NCBI GenBank assembly: GCA_964618785.1
Contig: CAZUCY010000010.1
Location: 1-49,930, forward strand
Length of the DNA stretch: 49,930 nt
Source: FEN-1297 sp964618785
Lineage (GTDB): Bacteria > Bacteroidota > Ignavibacteria > Ignavibacteriales > Ignavibacteriaceae
Direction: 5' to 3'
Part shown: positions 42,546 through 49,930 of the stretch, one piece after another
Numbering within the stretch: position 1 is the stretch's first letter
Layout: each line of letters opens with the position of its first letter
Position numbers and translations under genes: made by a program
The notes under the pieces: generated by a model
The model's database searches: none
What the model was told of the DNA's origin: nothing
What the model saw: only the letters and a program-made list of their open reading frames with translations

Positions 42546-43832
42546 ATGTACAAAGTTCTCGTTATAGCTTACTACTTTCCTCCAATGGGACTCAGCGGAG
42601 TTCAGAGGACGTTAAAATTTGTCAAGTATATGAAAAATTTTAATTGGGAACCTACGGTTCTTACTACATCCAATACGGGATATTATGCTCATGATAAATC
42701 ATTATTAGCCGAAGCCGAAGCGGCAAATATAAGGATAGTTAGAACAAAGGGCAGAGATATAAACTCGTTGCTGTCAAAAAAAGGGACGGTAAAAATGCCG
42801 CCGGAAATTATCAGGAAAATACTGAGCCGTATAAGCAGTACATTCCTTATTCCGGATAATAAAAAAGGATGGGCAAAGCAGGCAATTAAATCAGGTCGTG
42901 AATTGCTCGGTAATGAAAAATTTGATTTAATATTTGTAAGCGCACCGCCTTTTTCTGCAATTAATATGGCTGTGAAATTAAAAAAAGAATTCAAACTGCC
43001 CTTAGTTATTGATTACCGCGATCTCTGGTTTGGAAACCAATTTGCGTTTTATCCTACCCCGTTACATAGATTTCTTCATAAGAGGATGGAATATATTGCC
43101 TTAAAAGCTGCAGATAAGGTTATTGCTACAAACAGGAAAATGAAAGAAAAGATGATCAATTGGTATAAGTTTTTATCCTTTGAGGATATATTTATTATAC
43201 CACAAGGTTTTGATCCTGAAGATTTTGTAAATCTCTTGCCGGAAAAAAGAGGAAATAATAAAATGCGGATCACATATTCCGGTATCTTTTATGAATTTAT
43301 TACACCGAAGTATTTTTTATTGGCTTTTAAGGAACTTTCAATTGAGAGACCCGATATAGCATACAATATTGAACTTCACTTCCTTGGTTTTTTGCGTAAT
43401 GAAAACAGAAAACTAATCAAACAATTAGGGCTGCAGGATTTTGTTAAAGAGTATGGCTATTTAGATCATAAAGAAGCGCTGATAAAAATCATATCCAGTG
43501 ATGTGCTTTGGTTAATGGTAGGTAAAGCCAGAAATGTAGATACACATTCCGCCGGTAAGTTGTATGAATATTTTGGCACAAAAAAACCGCTAATTGCTTC
43601 ACTGCCGGAAGGCGCCTTAAAAACCGCAGTTGAAGATTATAAGGCGGCATTTATAACGAAACCTGATGATATCCAGGAAATTAAAAATGCAATACTAAAT
43701 GCTTATTTGCTCTATTCAAATAATCAATTACCAATTCCCGATGCGGATTTTGTGGAAAAACACAGAAGAGATTTTTTAACCGAACAATTGACTAAACAAT
43801 TTCAACTTTTAGTAAGGGAATGGGTAATATGA
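42546..43832 (+). CDS. GT4-type glycosyltransferase
   Basis: A 428-residue glycosyltransferase of the GT-B fold. The start MYKVLVIAYYFPPMGLSGVQRTLKFVKYM is the typical acceptor-domain opening (the FPP...G.xR loop). IFVSAPPFSAINMAVKLKK, PLVIDYRDLW, and ADKVIATNRKMKEKM follow, then IIPQGFDPEDF at the domain junction and THSAGKLYEYFGTKKPLIA, the donor-binding site with the Glu of E-Y-F-G. There are no membrane helices. It probably builds a surface polysaccharide or lipid-linked glycan. It overlaps the following purD start by four bases, so they are co-transcribed although functions appear unrelated. Confidence 0.88.
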   Translation: MYKVLVIAYYFPPMGLSGVQRTLKFVKYMKNFNWEPTVLTTSNTGYYAHDKSLLAEAEAANIRIVRTKGRDINSLLSKKGTVKMPPEIIRKILSRISSTFLIPDNKKGWAKQAIKSGRELLGNEKFDLIFVSAPPFSAINMAVKLKKEFKLPLVIDYRDLWFGNQFAFYPTPLHRFLHKRMEYIALKAADKVIATNRKMKEKMINWYKFLSFEDIFIIPQGFDPEDFVNLLPEKRGNNKMRITYSGIFYEFITPKYFLLAFKELSIERPDIAYNIELHFLGFLRNENRKLIKQLGLQDFVKEYGYLDHKEALIKIISSDVLWLMVGKARNVDTHSAGKLYEYFGTKKPLIASLPEGALKTAVEDYKAAFITKPDDIQEIKNAILNAYLLYSNNQLPIPDADFVEKHRRDFLTEQLTKQFQLLVREWVI

Positions 43833-45109
43833 ATGTTCTGCTTATTGGTTCCGGGGGAAGAGAGCATGCTTTAGCTTACAAAATTCATCAAAGTAAAAGC
43901 CTTGATACTTTGTATATTCTTCCCGGCAATCCGGGAATGAAAAATTTGGGAATCAATATAGATATGAATGTTAAGGATTTTAGTTCTATCGCACAATTCT
44001 GTTTTGATAAAAAAATTGAATTGGTTGTAATCGGTCCCGAACAGCCTTTAGTTGACGGGATGGCTGATTTTCTTAGAGAAAAGGGAATAAATGTTTTTGG
44101 TCCGGGTAAAAAAGCTGCAGACATTGAAGCGCAAAAATCATTTGCAAAATATTTAATGGTTAAGTACAATATTCCTACTTCCGGATATGTGGAATTTAAA
44201 TCAACCGAACAAAAAGAAGCGTTGGAATATATAAGAACTCAAAAATATCCCTTAGTTATAAAAGCTGACGGACTTGCAGCCGGTAAAGGGGTTTTAATAT
44301 GCAATTCTGTTCACGAAGCTGAAAATGCAATTAAACAAATATTTATTGATAAAGTTTTCGGCGCTTCCGGCGACAAATTGATTATTGAAGAATTTATGTA
44401 TGGTGAAGAAGCATCTATATTTGCTATAACGGACGGCAAAGAATTTATATGCCTGCCTTCGGCGCAGGATCATAAAAGGATAGGCAATAATGATACGGGG
44501 AAAAATACGGGAGGAATGGGCGCATATTCACCGGCTCCCGTAGTAACAAAAGAAATTTTAGATTGGGTGGAAGAAAAGATTATAGCGACCGCTATCAAAG
44601 GGATGGAAAATGAAGGGCGGAAATTTATAGGCTGTTTATACTGCGGACTTATGATTACTTCCGAAGGTCCTAAAGTCGTGGAATTTAACTGCCGGTTCGG
44701 AGACCCTGAAACGCAAGTGGTTCTTCCGATTCTGGATGGCGATTTCCTTCAACTTTTATATTCAGCTTCAGCAGGCGCTCTCGATAAAAATGCGGTTAAA
44801 TATTCAAACGGCTCTGCAGTATGCGTAGTTGCCGCTTCTAAAGGTTATCCCGATGCTTTTAATAAGGGATTTGAAATACACGGATTGAATGATGTAGAAA
44901 ACGATGTACTCATATTTCAGGCGGGTACAAAAGCTTTAGATGATAAAATTGTTACCAATGGCGGCAGGGTTCTTGGCATTACTGCAATTACTGAGAAGAT
45001 GGATTTACAGCTTGCAAAGCAAAAAGCTTACGAAGCATTAGATAAAATTCATTTTGATGGTATTTATTTCAGACAAGATATTGCGGATAGAGCAATATTA
45101 AAACATTAA
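43829..45109 (+). CDS. purD: Phosphoribosylamine-glycine ligase (GAR synthetase)
   Basis: A 426-residue ATP-grasp enzyme. MNVLLIGSGGREHALAYKI is the standard PurD start, followed by VVIGPEQPLVDGMADFL, VFGPGKKAADIEAQKSFAK, PLVIKADGLAAGKGV, the signature QDHKRIGNNDTGKNTGGMGAYSP (as QDHKR, DTGKNTGGMG) and VVEFNCRFGDPETQVVLP. It joins 5-phosphoribosylamine and glycine in purine synthesis. An ATG three codons upstream (43820) is in frame, but family starts and the ATGA overlap with the glycosyltransferase stop favour 43829. AAGGGA at about 43815 is a plausible ribosome site. With guaB it gives a purine theme to this segment. Confidence 0.96.
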   Translation: MNVLLIGSGGREHALAYKIHQSKSLDTLYILPGNPGMKNLGINIDMNVKDFSSIAQFCFDKKIELVVIGPEQPLVDGMADFLREKGINVFGPGKKAADIEAQKSFAKYLMVKYNIPTSGYVEFKSTEQKEALEYIRTQKYPLVIKADGLAAGKGVLICNSVHEAENAIKQIFIDKVFGASGDKLIIEEFMYGEEASIFAITDGKEFICLPSAQDHKRIGNNDTGKNTGGMGAYSPAPVVTKEILDWVEEKIIATAIKGMENEGRKFIGCLYCGLMITSEGPKVVEFNCRFGDPETQVVLPILDGDFLQLLYSASAGALDKNAVKYSNGSAVCVVAASKGYPDAFNKGFEIHGLNDVENDVLIFQAGTKALDDKIVTNGGRVLGITAITEKMDLQLAKQKAYEALDKIHFDGIYFRQDIADRAILKH

Positions 45110-45169
45110 AAAGCATTGCTTTTAAGTAGGGTAATGCTGCCCGGCTGCTGCATCTGTAATAAATTTTAA

Positions 45170-45195
45170 TGTACCGAAAGCAGGACTCGATCCCG
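45170..45195 (-). pseudogene. Duplicated 3' end of tRNA-Leu
   Basis: This segment repeats the 3' end of the tRNA-Leu gene 114 bases away, in the same orientation. TGTACCG, then GGACTCGA and CC are shared, with scattered changes. It covers the acceptor strand and T-loop only. A duplicated tRNA 3' end is the typical footprint of integration at a tRNA attachment site. Confidence 0.55.
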
Positions 45196-45241
45196 AAGGG
45201 TTTCGGGAGTGAATTATCCAATAGATTTTGATAAGTATAAT

Positions 45242-45280
45242 AAAAAACCTCAATTATTTAGATATAATTGAGGTTTTTAT
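45242..45280. terminator. Bidirectional 15-bp-stem terminator
   Basis: Bases 45243-45257 pair perfectly with 45264-45278 (core ACCTCAATTAT / ATAATTGAGGT) with A and T runs at the ends. On the minus strand it ends the tRNA-Leu transcript; on the plus strand it can stop read-through from purD. Confidence 0.85.
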
Positions 45281-45283
45281 TTG

Positions 45284-45369
45284 TACCGGAGGCCGGACTC
45301 GAACCGGCACCTGGTGTGAGCCAGACTGGATTTTGAGTCCAGCGCGTCTACCAATTCCGCCACTTCGGC
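45284..45369 (-). tRNA. tRNA-Leu (anticodon CAA)
   Basis: The minus strand gives a class II tRNA: GCCGAAG acceptor, GGCGGAATTGGTAGACGCG D-arm, CTGGA-CTCAAAA-TCCAG anticodon arm (anticodon CAA, plus bases 45333-45335), a long variable arm and a GCCGG-TTCGAGT-CCGGC T-arm. The discriminator is A. The acceptor stem has a G-U closing pair and one A-C mismatch at pair 5-68. CCA is not encoded. It reads UUG codons. Confidence 0.94.
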
Positions 45370-45548
45370 AATAAAACCTATATTATAAAGTAACTTTTGA
45401 TATCTAATTTATAGCTAAACGTGCAAAAGTTGCGGTACTATTTTTAAATGAAAAATTATAATTTTATTGACGGTTGTAAAAGTACTAAACTTTATAATTT
45501 TATACAATTTAAGTATGCGAAAATTTCTTAGGAAATTAGCTTATATAG

Positions 45549-45704
45549 TCTGGTGTCTCGATCTATGAAGTCAGCAAGCTTCTGGGACACGCAGATATAA
45601 AGACCATACAAATATATGCACACCTTCATAGTTATGCCCCCTTTGTCCTGACTTTTGGGCTAAATGAATTTTTAATTGACAATGATATTTCAGTTAGTTA
45701 ATTT
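45549..45704 (+). pseudogene. Relic of a tyrosine recombinase (XerC/D-like integrase), C-terminal end
   Basis: Translated from 45549 the plus strand reads SGVSIYEVSKLLGHADIK followed by TIQIYAHL. This is the box II region of tyrosine recombinases, with the LLGH motif and the catalytic tyrosine of IYAH (codon 45615-45617). The frame is closed by TAG directly upstream (45546-45548), and the rest of the integrase, including its catalytic arginine and HxxR segment, is missing. After YAHL the sequence loses similarity and stops at 45702-45704. It lies 180 bases from tRNA-Leu(CAA), whose 3' end is duplicated nearby. Confidence 0.8.
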
Positions 45705-46071
45705 CAATACTAAGATAATTTTATTCTATTTTAATAAATCGGTTCCTTTGCAAAGGGAAACCGGCAGTTTAAAATTAAATGAGTCACAAGATATAGTTTG
45801 GGAACTCCTGATTTCAGAATATATAGATTTGGTGATATATCTTAAAACAATCTCCTCTTGTATTTATTTTTCAAATAATCAAATATCTGTGCAATCAACG
45901 CTGATTGAAAATTTGTTTTGATAAAATAACCCGGATATTATTTAAAACGACTGTAATATTAAGACTATTATATAGCAGCAAAACAGCAAGCTGATTATTT
46001 TTTAAAAGAAAAATTTAATGTTACATAAATAATAAATAATCAACCCTAACAACATTTAGAGGAGGTATATA

Positions 46072-48672
46072 ATGAAAAAATTAATACTTTTAGTTGCAGT
46101 GGTTATTTGTTTTTGGCAAGTTGCATCAGCTCAACAGAGGAACTCAACAGAATCGGCAGGCAGGATTGCGGGTGCACCGCGGGGAATCAAGCCATCTTCC
46201 AGGCAGCCCTCACCAATGGGATTTATTCAACCTAAAAAAAGAAAGATCAACAATACAGACCTGTATTCAGCAACAACTTTCACATTTGCCGATATAGCTG
46301 TATTCTCATATTTTGACAGCACTGTTGTTACAATTGTTAACAACATAGATAGTACTGTCGGCAACGTAACCATGAAAGCGGATACTCTTTATTCCATTAG
46401 TCCCGGCGAGGGAATATATACAATCAGCGGGAATAAACCATATTCGGTTCTTATTGGAGACCCAATAACAGAGTATGTTAACGGTTACTTCGCACTTGAT
46501 CAAAGCGGCCGTGGATTAAGTACTAAACTAAATACCTGGATGATGTATTCGGCAGATTCCGTCTATGATCCACATTTTATTATCTTTGCCTATCAGGATG
46601 GCACGCAATTTGCTCTTAAAGAATTATCAACGGGGAACATATTATATGCCGGAACATTAAACTCCGGGCAATACTTTGATTATCCAAATATTTCGGGCAT
46701 ATCAGACAAAGCTCTTCAAGTTGTAAGTAATCTTCCTGTGTCTGCCCTGTCGTATACAGACCAGGATTATTATGTCCCCTCCGCTAACGGTGGATTTGCC
46801 GGAACTCTTTTCTATGGATTCTCCGGTTTCTCAGGGGCTTGGGAAAACTCAATCATAATTATCTCATATGCCGACAGTAATAATGTGCTTGTAACGGATA
46901 TGAACACCGGGGACACAATATTTACAACCGAATTAGGTTTATGGCAGGTGAAAACCATACCGATATTTAAGGATACCTACTGGAAGGTAGTCTCTTCCGG
47001 AACAGTCACGACGGCAGATATCCCGTTTGACGGTTGGACAGGCTATTATGATTATATGGCACGCTGCTCCGATTCGACTGGTACTAATACAGGCAAGGCG
47101 TTTATTATACCAACAATCCAAAGCCAGATTTCAATCTTTTCGTATGATGATAATAATCATGTTGTAATTACGGAACTTGGGGACACTTCATATCCGTACA
47201 CTTCCACGAGTATTGTTGCAGACACACTCTTGCAAACCGGTCAAGGTTACATTTTTAATACGAATTTAGGCAATTATGTATATAGAGTTGCAGGCACCGG
47301 CAGAGTTTCAGTAGTTCAAAGTAGCGGTGGATATGGCGCAGATTTTATGCCTCTGGGTTATGCACTTGATCTGCCGGATCTTGCCATCTCACAAAAAGAT
47401 ATAGTTTTTAATCCTTCCGATAGCGTATACAAGAGCGGAGACAACATTAAAATTGGTGTGACCGTTCACAATCAGGGAACGGCTGATGCTTCGAATGTTC
47501 TGGTAGTATTGTATGACGGCAATCCTGATGTGGGTGTTGCACCACCTATCGGTAGTTTCCAAATCCCGTTATTACATGCTGGTGGAAGCTATACGGGGAC
47601 CGTACCATACGTTGTTCCGCTTAATGCATTGTATCATTTTATTTATGTGAAGGTTGATCCTAATAATACTATTGCCGAATCAAATGAATCGAATAACGAG
47701 ACTTTTAAATCTTTGGATGTGAACCAGGATTTACTGCCGCCATTATCTGTCTACGTTACAGCTCCCGGCGCACTTTTAATTCAGAATTCCGCCCTTACAC
47801 CCAATCCCTTCGCTGTTCAGGCTAATATATTTAACACCGGCACAATTGATGCGAAGAACGTAAGGATTCAGTTCTTCATGTACAACGGGCTTTCAATTGA
47901 TTCCGGAACAGTAGACACAACAATTACTACTATTCCGGCTCAAGGTTCGCTTTTGATGTATTGGGAAATAAATGCAAACAAAGATTCACTGGGTTTAAAT
48001 CTTTTTACAATCCAGGTTGGTGGAAGCAACGTGACAGTGAAAGATGTAAACCGCGCTGTGCTGATACCCGACCTGATACCCCCGGCAATACCCCAGAACT
48101 TTAAAGTTTTTCCACAAGACAGTGGACGAATATTGCTTTCATGGTCACCAAATACCGAAAAGGATCTGGCAGGCTACAAAATTTACTACTCTTCCGAAGC
48201 ATCAGGGTACACCGGGACGGATGCAAACCAAGGACCATCGCCAATTATCGTCACTACTATTGATACATTCTTAGTAACCGGATTGAGCATTGGGAAAACT
48301 TATAGATTTGCTTTGTCTGCATTCGATCTCTCAACCAATGAAAGCGGTCTCTCAAAAGTAGATTCTACCATCCTAACCGGGATTTCAAAGCTGCCCAATT
48401 CTACTCCAACTACTTATGCCCTTAGTCAAAACTATCCCAACCCATTCAATCCATCGACAATTATCTCATTCGATATACCTAAACAGTCTTATGTAAAGCT
48501 TGTGGTTTATAATGTTCTTGGAAGAAGTGTCAAGACACTTGTTGATGAAGAGAAGTCTCCGGGAAGTTACAACGTAATTTTTGACGCGTCAAATATGTCG
48601 AGCGGAGTGTATTTTTACAGGATAACAGCAGGTAATTTTGCTGTAACTAAAAAATTATTATTACTAAAGTGA
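46072..48672 (+). CDS. Secreted adhesin-like protein with CARDB, FN3 and T9SS sorting domains
   Basis: An 866-residue protein with a signal peptide (residues 1-20, ending ASA-QQ). The N-terminal half (about 65-440) is a beta-rich domain with repeated phrases such as PYSVLIGDPITEYVNGYFA and LPVSALSYTDQDYYVPSANG, resembling IgGFc-binding-protein N-terminal regions. A CARDB domain (about 440-550, DLAISQKDIVFNPSDSVYKS, TVHNQGTADASN, ESNESNNE) follows, then a second CARDB-like domain (about 560-665), an FN3 domain (about 670-765, PAIPQNFKVFPQDSG, SWSPNTEKDLAGYKIYYSSE) and the type A sorting domain (NYPNPFNPSTIISFDIP, ending KKLLLLK). GAGGAGGT precedes the ATG. It is probably a surface adhesin or matrix protein exported by the type IX system. 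The gene stands alone with its own terminator. Confidence 0.88.
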   Translation: MKKLILLVAVVICFWQVASAQQRNSTESAGRIAGAPRGIKPSSRQPSPMGFIQPKKRKINNTDLYSATTFTFADIAVFSYFDSTVVTIVNNIDSTVGNVTMKADTLYSISPGEGIYTISGNKPYSVLIGDPITEYVNGYFALDQSGRGLSTKLNTWMMYSADSVYDPHFIIFAYQDGTQFALKELSTGNILYAGTLNSGQYFDYPNISGISDKALQVVSNLPVSALSYTDQDYYVPSANGGFAGTLFYGFSGFSGAWENSIIIISYADSNNVLVTDMNTGDTIFTTELGLWQVKTIPIFKDTYWKVVSSGTVTTADIPFDGWTGYYDYMARCSDSTGTNTGKAFIIPTIQSQISIFSYDDNNHVVITELGDTSYPYTSTSIVADTLLQTGQGYIFNTNLGNYVYRVAGTGRVSVVQSSGGYGADFMPLGYALDLPDLAISQKDIVFNPSDSVYKSGDNIKIGVTVHNQGTADASNVLVVLYDGNPDVGVAPPIGSFQIPLLHAGGSYTGTVPYVVPLNALYHFIYVKVDPNNTIAESNESNNETFKSLDVNQDLLPPLSVYVTAPGALLIQNSALTPNPFAVQANIFNTGTIDAKNVRIQFFMYNGLSIDSGTVDTTITTIPAQGSLLMYWEINANKDSLGLNLFTIQVGGSNVTVKDVNRAVLIPDLIPPAIPQNFKVFPQDSGRILLSWSPNTEKDLAGYKIYYSSEASGYTGTDANQGPSPIIVTTIDTFLVTGLSIGKTYRFALSAFDLSTNESGLSKVDSTILTGISKLPNSTPTTYALSQNYPNPFNPSTIISFDIPKQSYVKLVVYNVLGRSVKTLVDEEKSPGSYNVIFDASNMSSGVYFYRITAGNFAVTKKLLLLK

Positions 48673-48695
48673 GTTTGCGCTAATATTACTGATAG

Positions 48696-48729
48696 AAGGC
48701 GTGCATTTGATTGCACGCCTTTTATTTTT
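48696..48729 (+). terminator. Intrinsic terminator of the CARDB/FN3 gene
   Basis: AAGGCGTGCA (48696-48705) pairs perfectly with TGCACGCCTT (48712-48721), followed by TTATTTTT, 24 bases after the stop codon. Confidence 0.9.
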
Positions 48730-49057
48730 CAAGTTTTGAATTCACCGGTAATTCCGGCATAGGTATACAATTAAATACTTTCAAACATATTTTTTCCTTT
48801 CAGGCCGTTCATTATTATTAGTTTAGCTATTGGCAAATTTTGATTACACTTATTTTAAATATTTAAAATGTATTTTTGTCAGAAGGGTAAATAGGGTGAT
48901 ATAAAAACAATTTTGGTAAATGAAATTAGCCCGAAAGATTTTGAATAGGGCTTCGGCTTCGTTGAATTTCCTTCCTGTTTTTCCCTTTATTAAGCTCTTT
49001 GAAAAAACATCGTGACCAAGGCCGATCGGCAGGTTAAACGGGCTCGATAAAATAATT
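48730..49057. other. Intergenic DNA, no supported gene
   Basis: About 330 bases. On the minus strand an open stretch without a start codon reads FSKSLIKGKTGRKFNEAEAL and onward; I do not recognise it. No toxin gene follows the antitoxin relic here. Confidence 0.4.
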
Positions 49058-49258
49058 TTACTGAAATTTAATATCTTCCAAATCCTTTCTATTCTTCCAT
49101 ATACCTACAAATTTTTTATTTAATTTAGTATTTTTTTCATTCGGTTATTTATTTTTAATTTCACATTTATTTTTTAAGAACCCAATATATGAAATAACTT
49201 CTTTCTTTGCCCCAAGTGGAAGAGACGCAAACTCGTTATAAAATCTTTTTCTTTCCAT
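49058..49258 (-). pseudogene. DUF2281/VapB-like antitoxin interrupted by an in-frame stop
   Basis: From the ATG at 49258 the minus strand reads MERKRFYNEFASLPLGAKKE, VISYIGFLKNK and CEIKNK, then TAA (49147-49145). It continues in the same frame as PNEKNTKLNKK, FVGIWKNRKDLEDIKFQ to a second TAA (49060-49058). The pattern L-P-x-x-x-x-KEV-x-x-x-I-x-FLK and the later F-x-G-x-WK-x-R-x-D-x-x-D are those of small DUF2281-type antitoxins. The full length would be 66 codons; one nonsense codon splits it. No VapC-like toxin lies downstream. A sequencing error at one base is an alternative. Confidence 0.55.
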
Positions 49259-49641
49259 ATTTATCGTCTAATGAATGATAATTTTAATCTTAATTTAATT
49301 CCTTAATAACTGCTAGTTACCGCTTATTGTTTTATCCTTTTATAAACCGTTGAAATGGTTAAAGTATAATAGCTTTATGCTTTGCATAAATGAAAATTTG
49401 AAATTATGACCGTTTTAATGGTTTACAGTTACTGACGGTCAACTTGAGTGAATTAATTTCAAATTATATAATTAAATATTAGATATCAAATAACAGAAAA
49501 ATAATATTTCAGCACATCTTAACAATGTCTAAAAACTATATGCTCATTTCAGTACTTATAAAAATAAAATATTGAGCATATTTTTATAATTATGTACATT
49601 TACTAATCAAATTCATATTCATTTAAAAGACTGACAAAACC

Positions 49642-49930
49642 ATGACAGATATAAACGGTCCTGTAGAAAATTCCGCCGAAAGGAAACCGAAAAATTTTAT
49701 TTACGAAATTATTGATGAAGATATAAAAACCGGTAAATGGGGGGGCAAGGTGCATACGCGTTTTCCTCCCGAACCGAACGGTTATCTGCATATCGGTCAT
49801 GCTAAATCAATATGCCTTAATTCAGGTATTGCAAGAGATTACGCGGGAAAATTTAATCTCCGCTTTGACGATACGAACCCGGAAAAAGAAGAAGTTGAAT
49901 ATGTTGAATCAATTATAGAAGATGTAAAAT
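49642..49930 (+). CDS. glnS: Glutaminyl-tRNA synthetase, N-terminal part (runs off the window)
   Basis: The first 96 residues are visible. VHTRFPPEPNGYLHIGHAKS contains the class I HIGH motif (residues 50-53) in the form specific to GlnRS/GluRS, and NLRFDDTNPEKEEVEYVESI is the usual continuation in GlnRS. The bacterial GlnS opening before the HIGH motif (NFIYEIIDEDIKTGKWGGKV) supports GlnRS over GluRS. The start ATG at 49642 follows an AT-rich region. It charges tRNA-Gln directly, which implies the cell does not rely only on the transamidation route. Confidence 0.93.
   Translation, partial: MTDINGPVENSAERKPKNFIYEIIDEDIKTGKWGGKVHTRFPPEPNGYLHIGHAKSICLNSGIARDYAGKFNLRFDDTNPEKEEVEYVESIIEDVK

Noticed and set aside
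45676..45921. 81-codon plus-strand frame after the integrase relic
   Set aside because: TTG start without ribosome site, AT-driven composition, no recognisable motif, partly overlaps the integrase relic in another frame.

Overview
The window looks like a chromosomal segment of an AT-rich member of the Bacteroidota/Chlorobiota superphylum, most likely Ignavibacteria. The main evidence is three large secreted proteins ending in a Por/T9SS type A sorting domain (PNPFNP followed by a short beta-sandwich and a terminal LLLMK, LFLK or LLLK), two TonB-dependent receptors with an N-terminal carboxypeptidase-regulatory-like domain, a creatininase-family protein, multiheme cytochrome c, and glutaminyl-tRNA synthetase (partial, right edge). 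The species assignment is inference.

Layout. 1-5255: a compact plus-strand cassette of phosphoketolase (3' end only), HPF/RaiA-like ribosome hibernation factor, RpiB-like isomerase, class I fructose-bisphosphate aldolase and a P3A proton-pumping ATPase. It reads as a fermentation/energy-stress module and looks richer in G+C than the DNA to its right. 5765-8720: a small unknown protein plus a TonB-dependent receptor. 8721-11286: accessory stretch with tRNA-Ser(CGA), a degraded second tRNA-Ser, a MazEF-type toxin-antitoxin pair with a clear promoter, a 42-residue small ORF and two oppositely oriented copies of an intergenic repeat. 11287-18130 (minus): creatininase-family enzyme, a BNR-repeat T9SS protein, the wreck of a paralogue, and a large T9SS subtilase. 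18187-22400: decayed DNA holding a truncated, frameshifted LytTR response regulator, an intact GH2 beta-glucuronidase-like enzyme and carbohydrate-enzyme fragments. 22478-29905 (plus): esterase, GH20 hexosaminidase of the HexD type, sodium:solute symporter, nagA and nagB, i.e. release, uptake and catabolism of N-acetylhexosamine. Together with the GH2 enzyme, this would suit a uronate/amino-sugar polymer such as a glycosaminoglycan.

30189-33290 (minus): a tight three-gene operon coding for a multi-pass inner-membrane protein with a long helical tail, a GldM-like single-pass periplasmic protein and a probable outer-membrane barrel. This is the best candidate for an undescribed envelope-spanning machine. 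33682-37337 (minus): nine-haem membrane-anchored cytochrome c, GMC oxidoreductase and Tat-exported gluconate-dehydrogenase-type small subunit. 37755-40641 (minus): a second TonB-dependent receptor paralogous to the first, again preceded by a small exported protein. 41017-45109 (plus): guaB, a glycosyltransferase and purD. 45170-45704: tRNA-Leu(CAA), a duplicated tRNA 3' end and a relic of a tyrosine recombinase, so an old integration hot spot. 46072-48672: a CARDB/FN3 T9SS protein. 49058-49258: a DUF2281-like antitoxin interrupted by an in-frame stop. 49642-end: start of glnS.

Main themes: secretion and outer-membrane uptake, amino-sugar polymer use, and several spots of gene decay next to tRNA genes. 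Family assignments come from motifs read by eye; no database search was possible.
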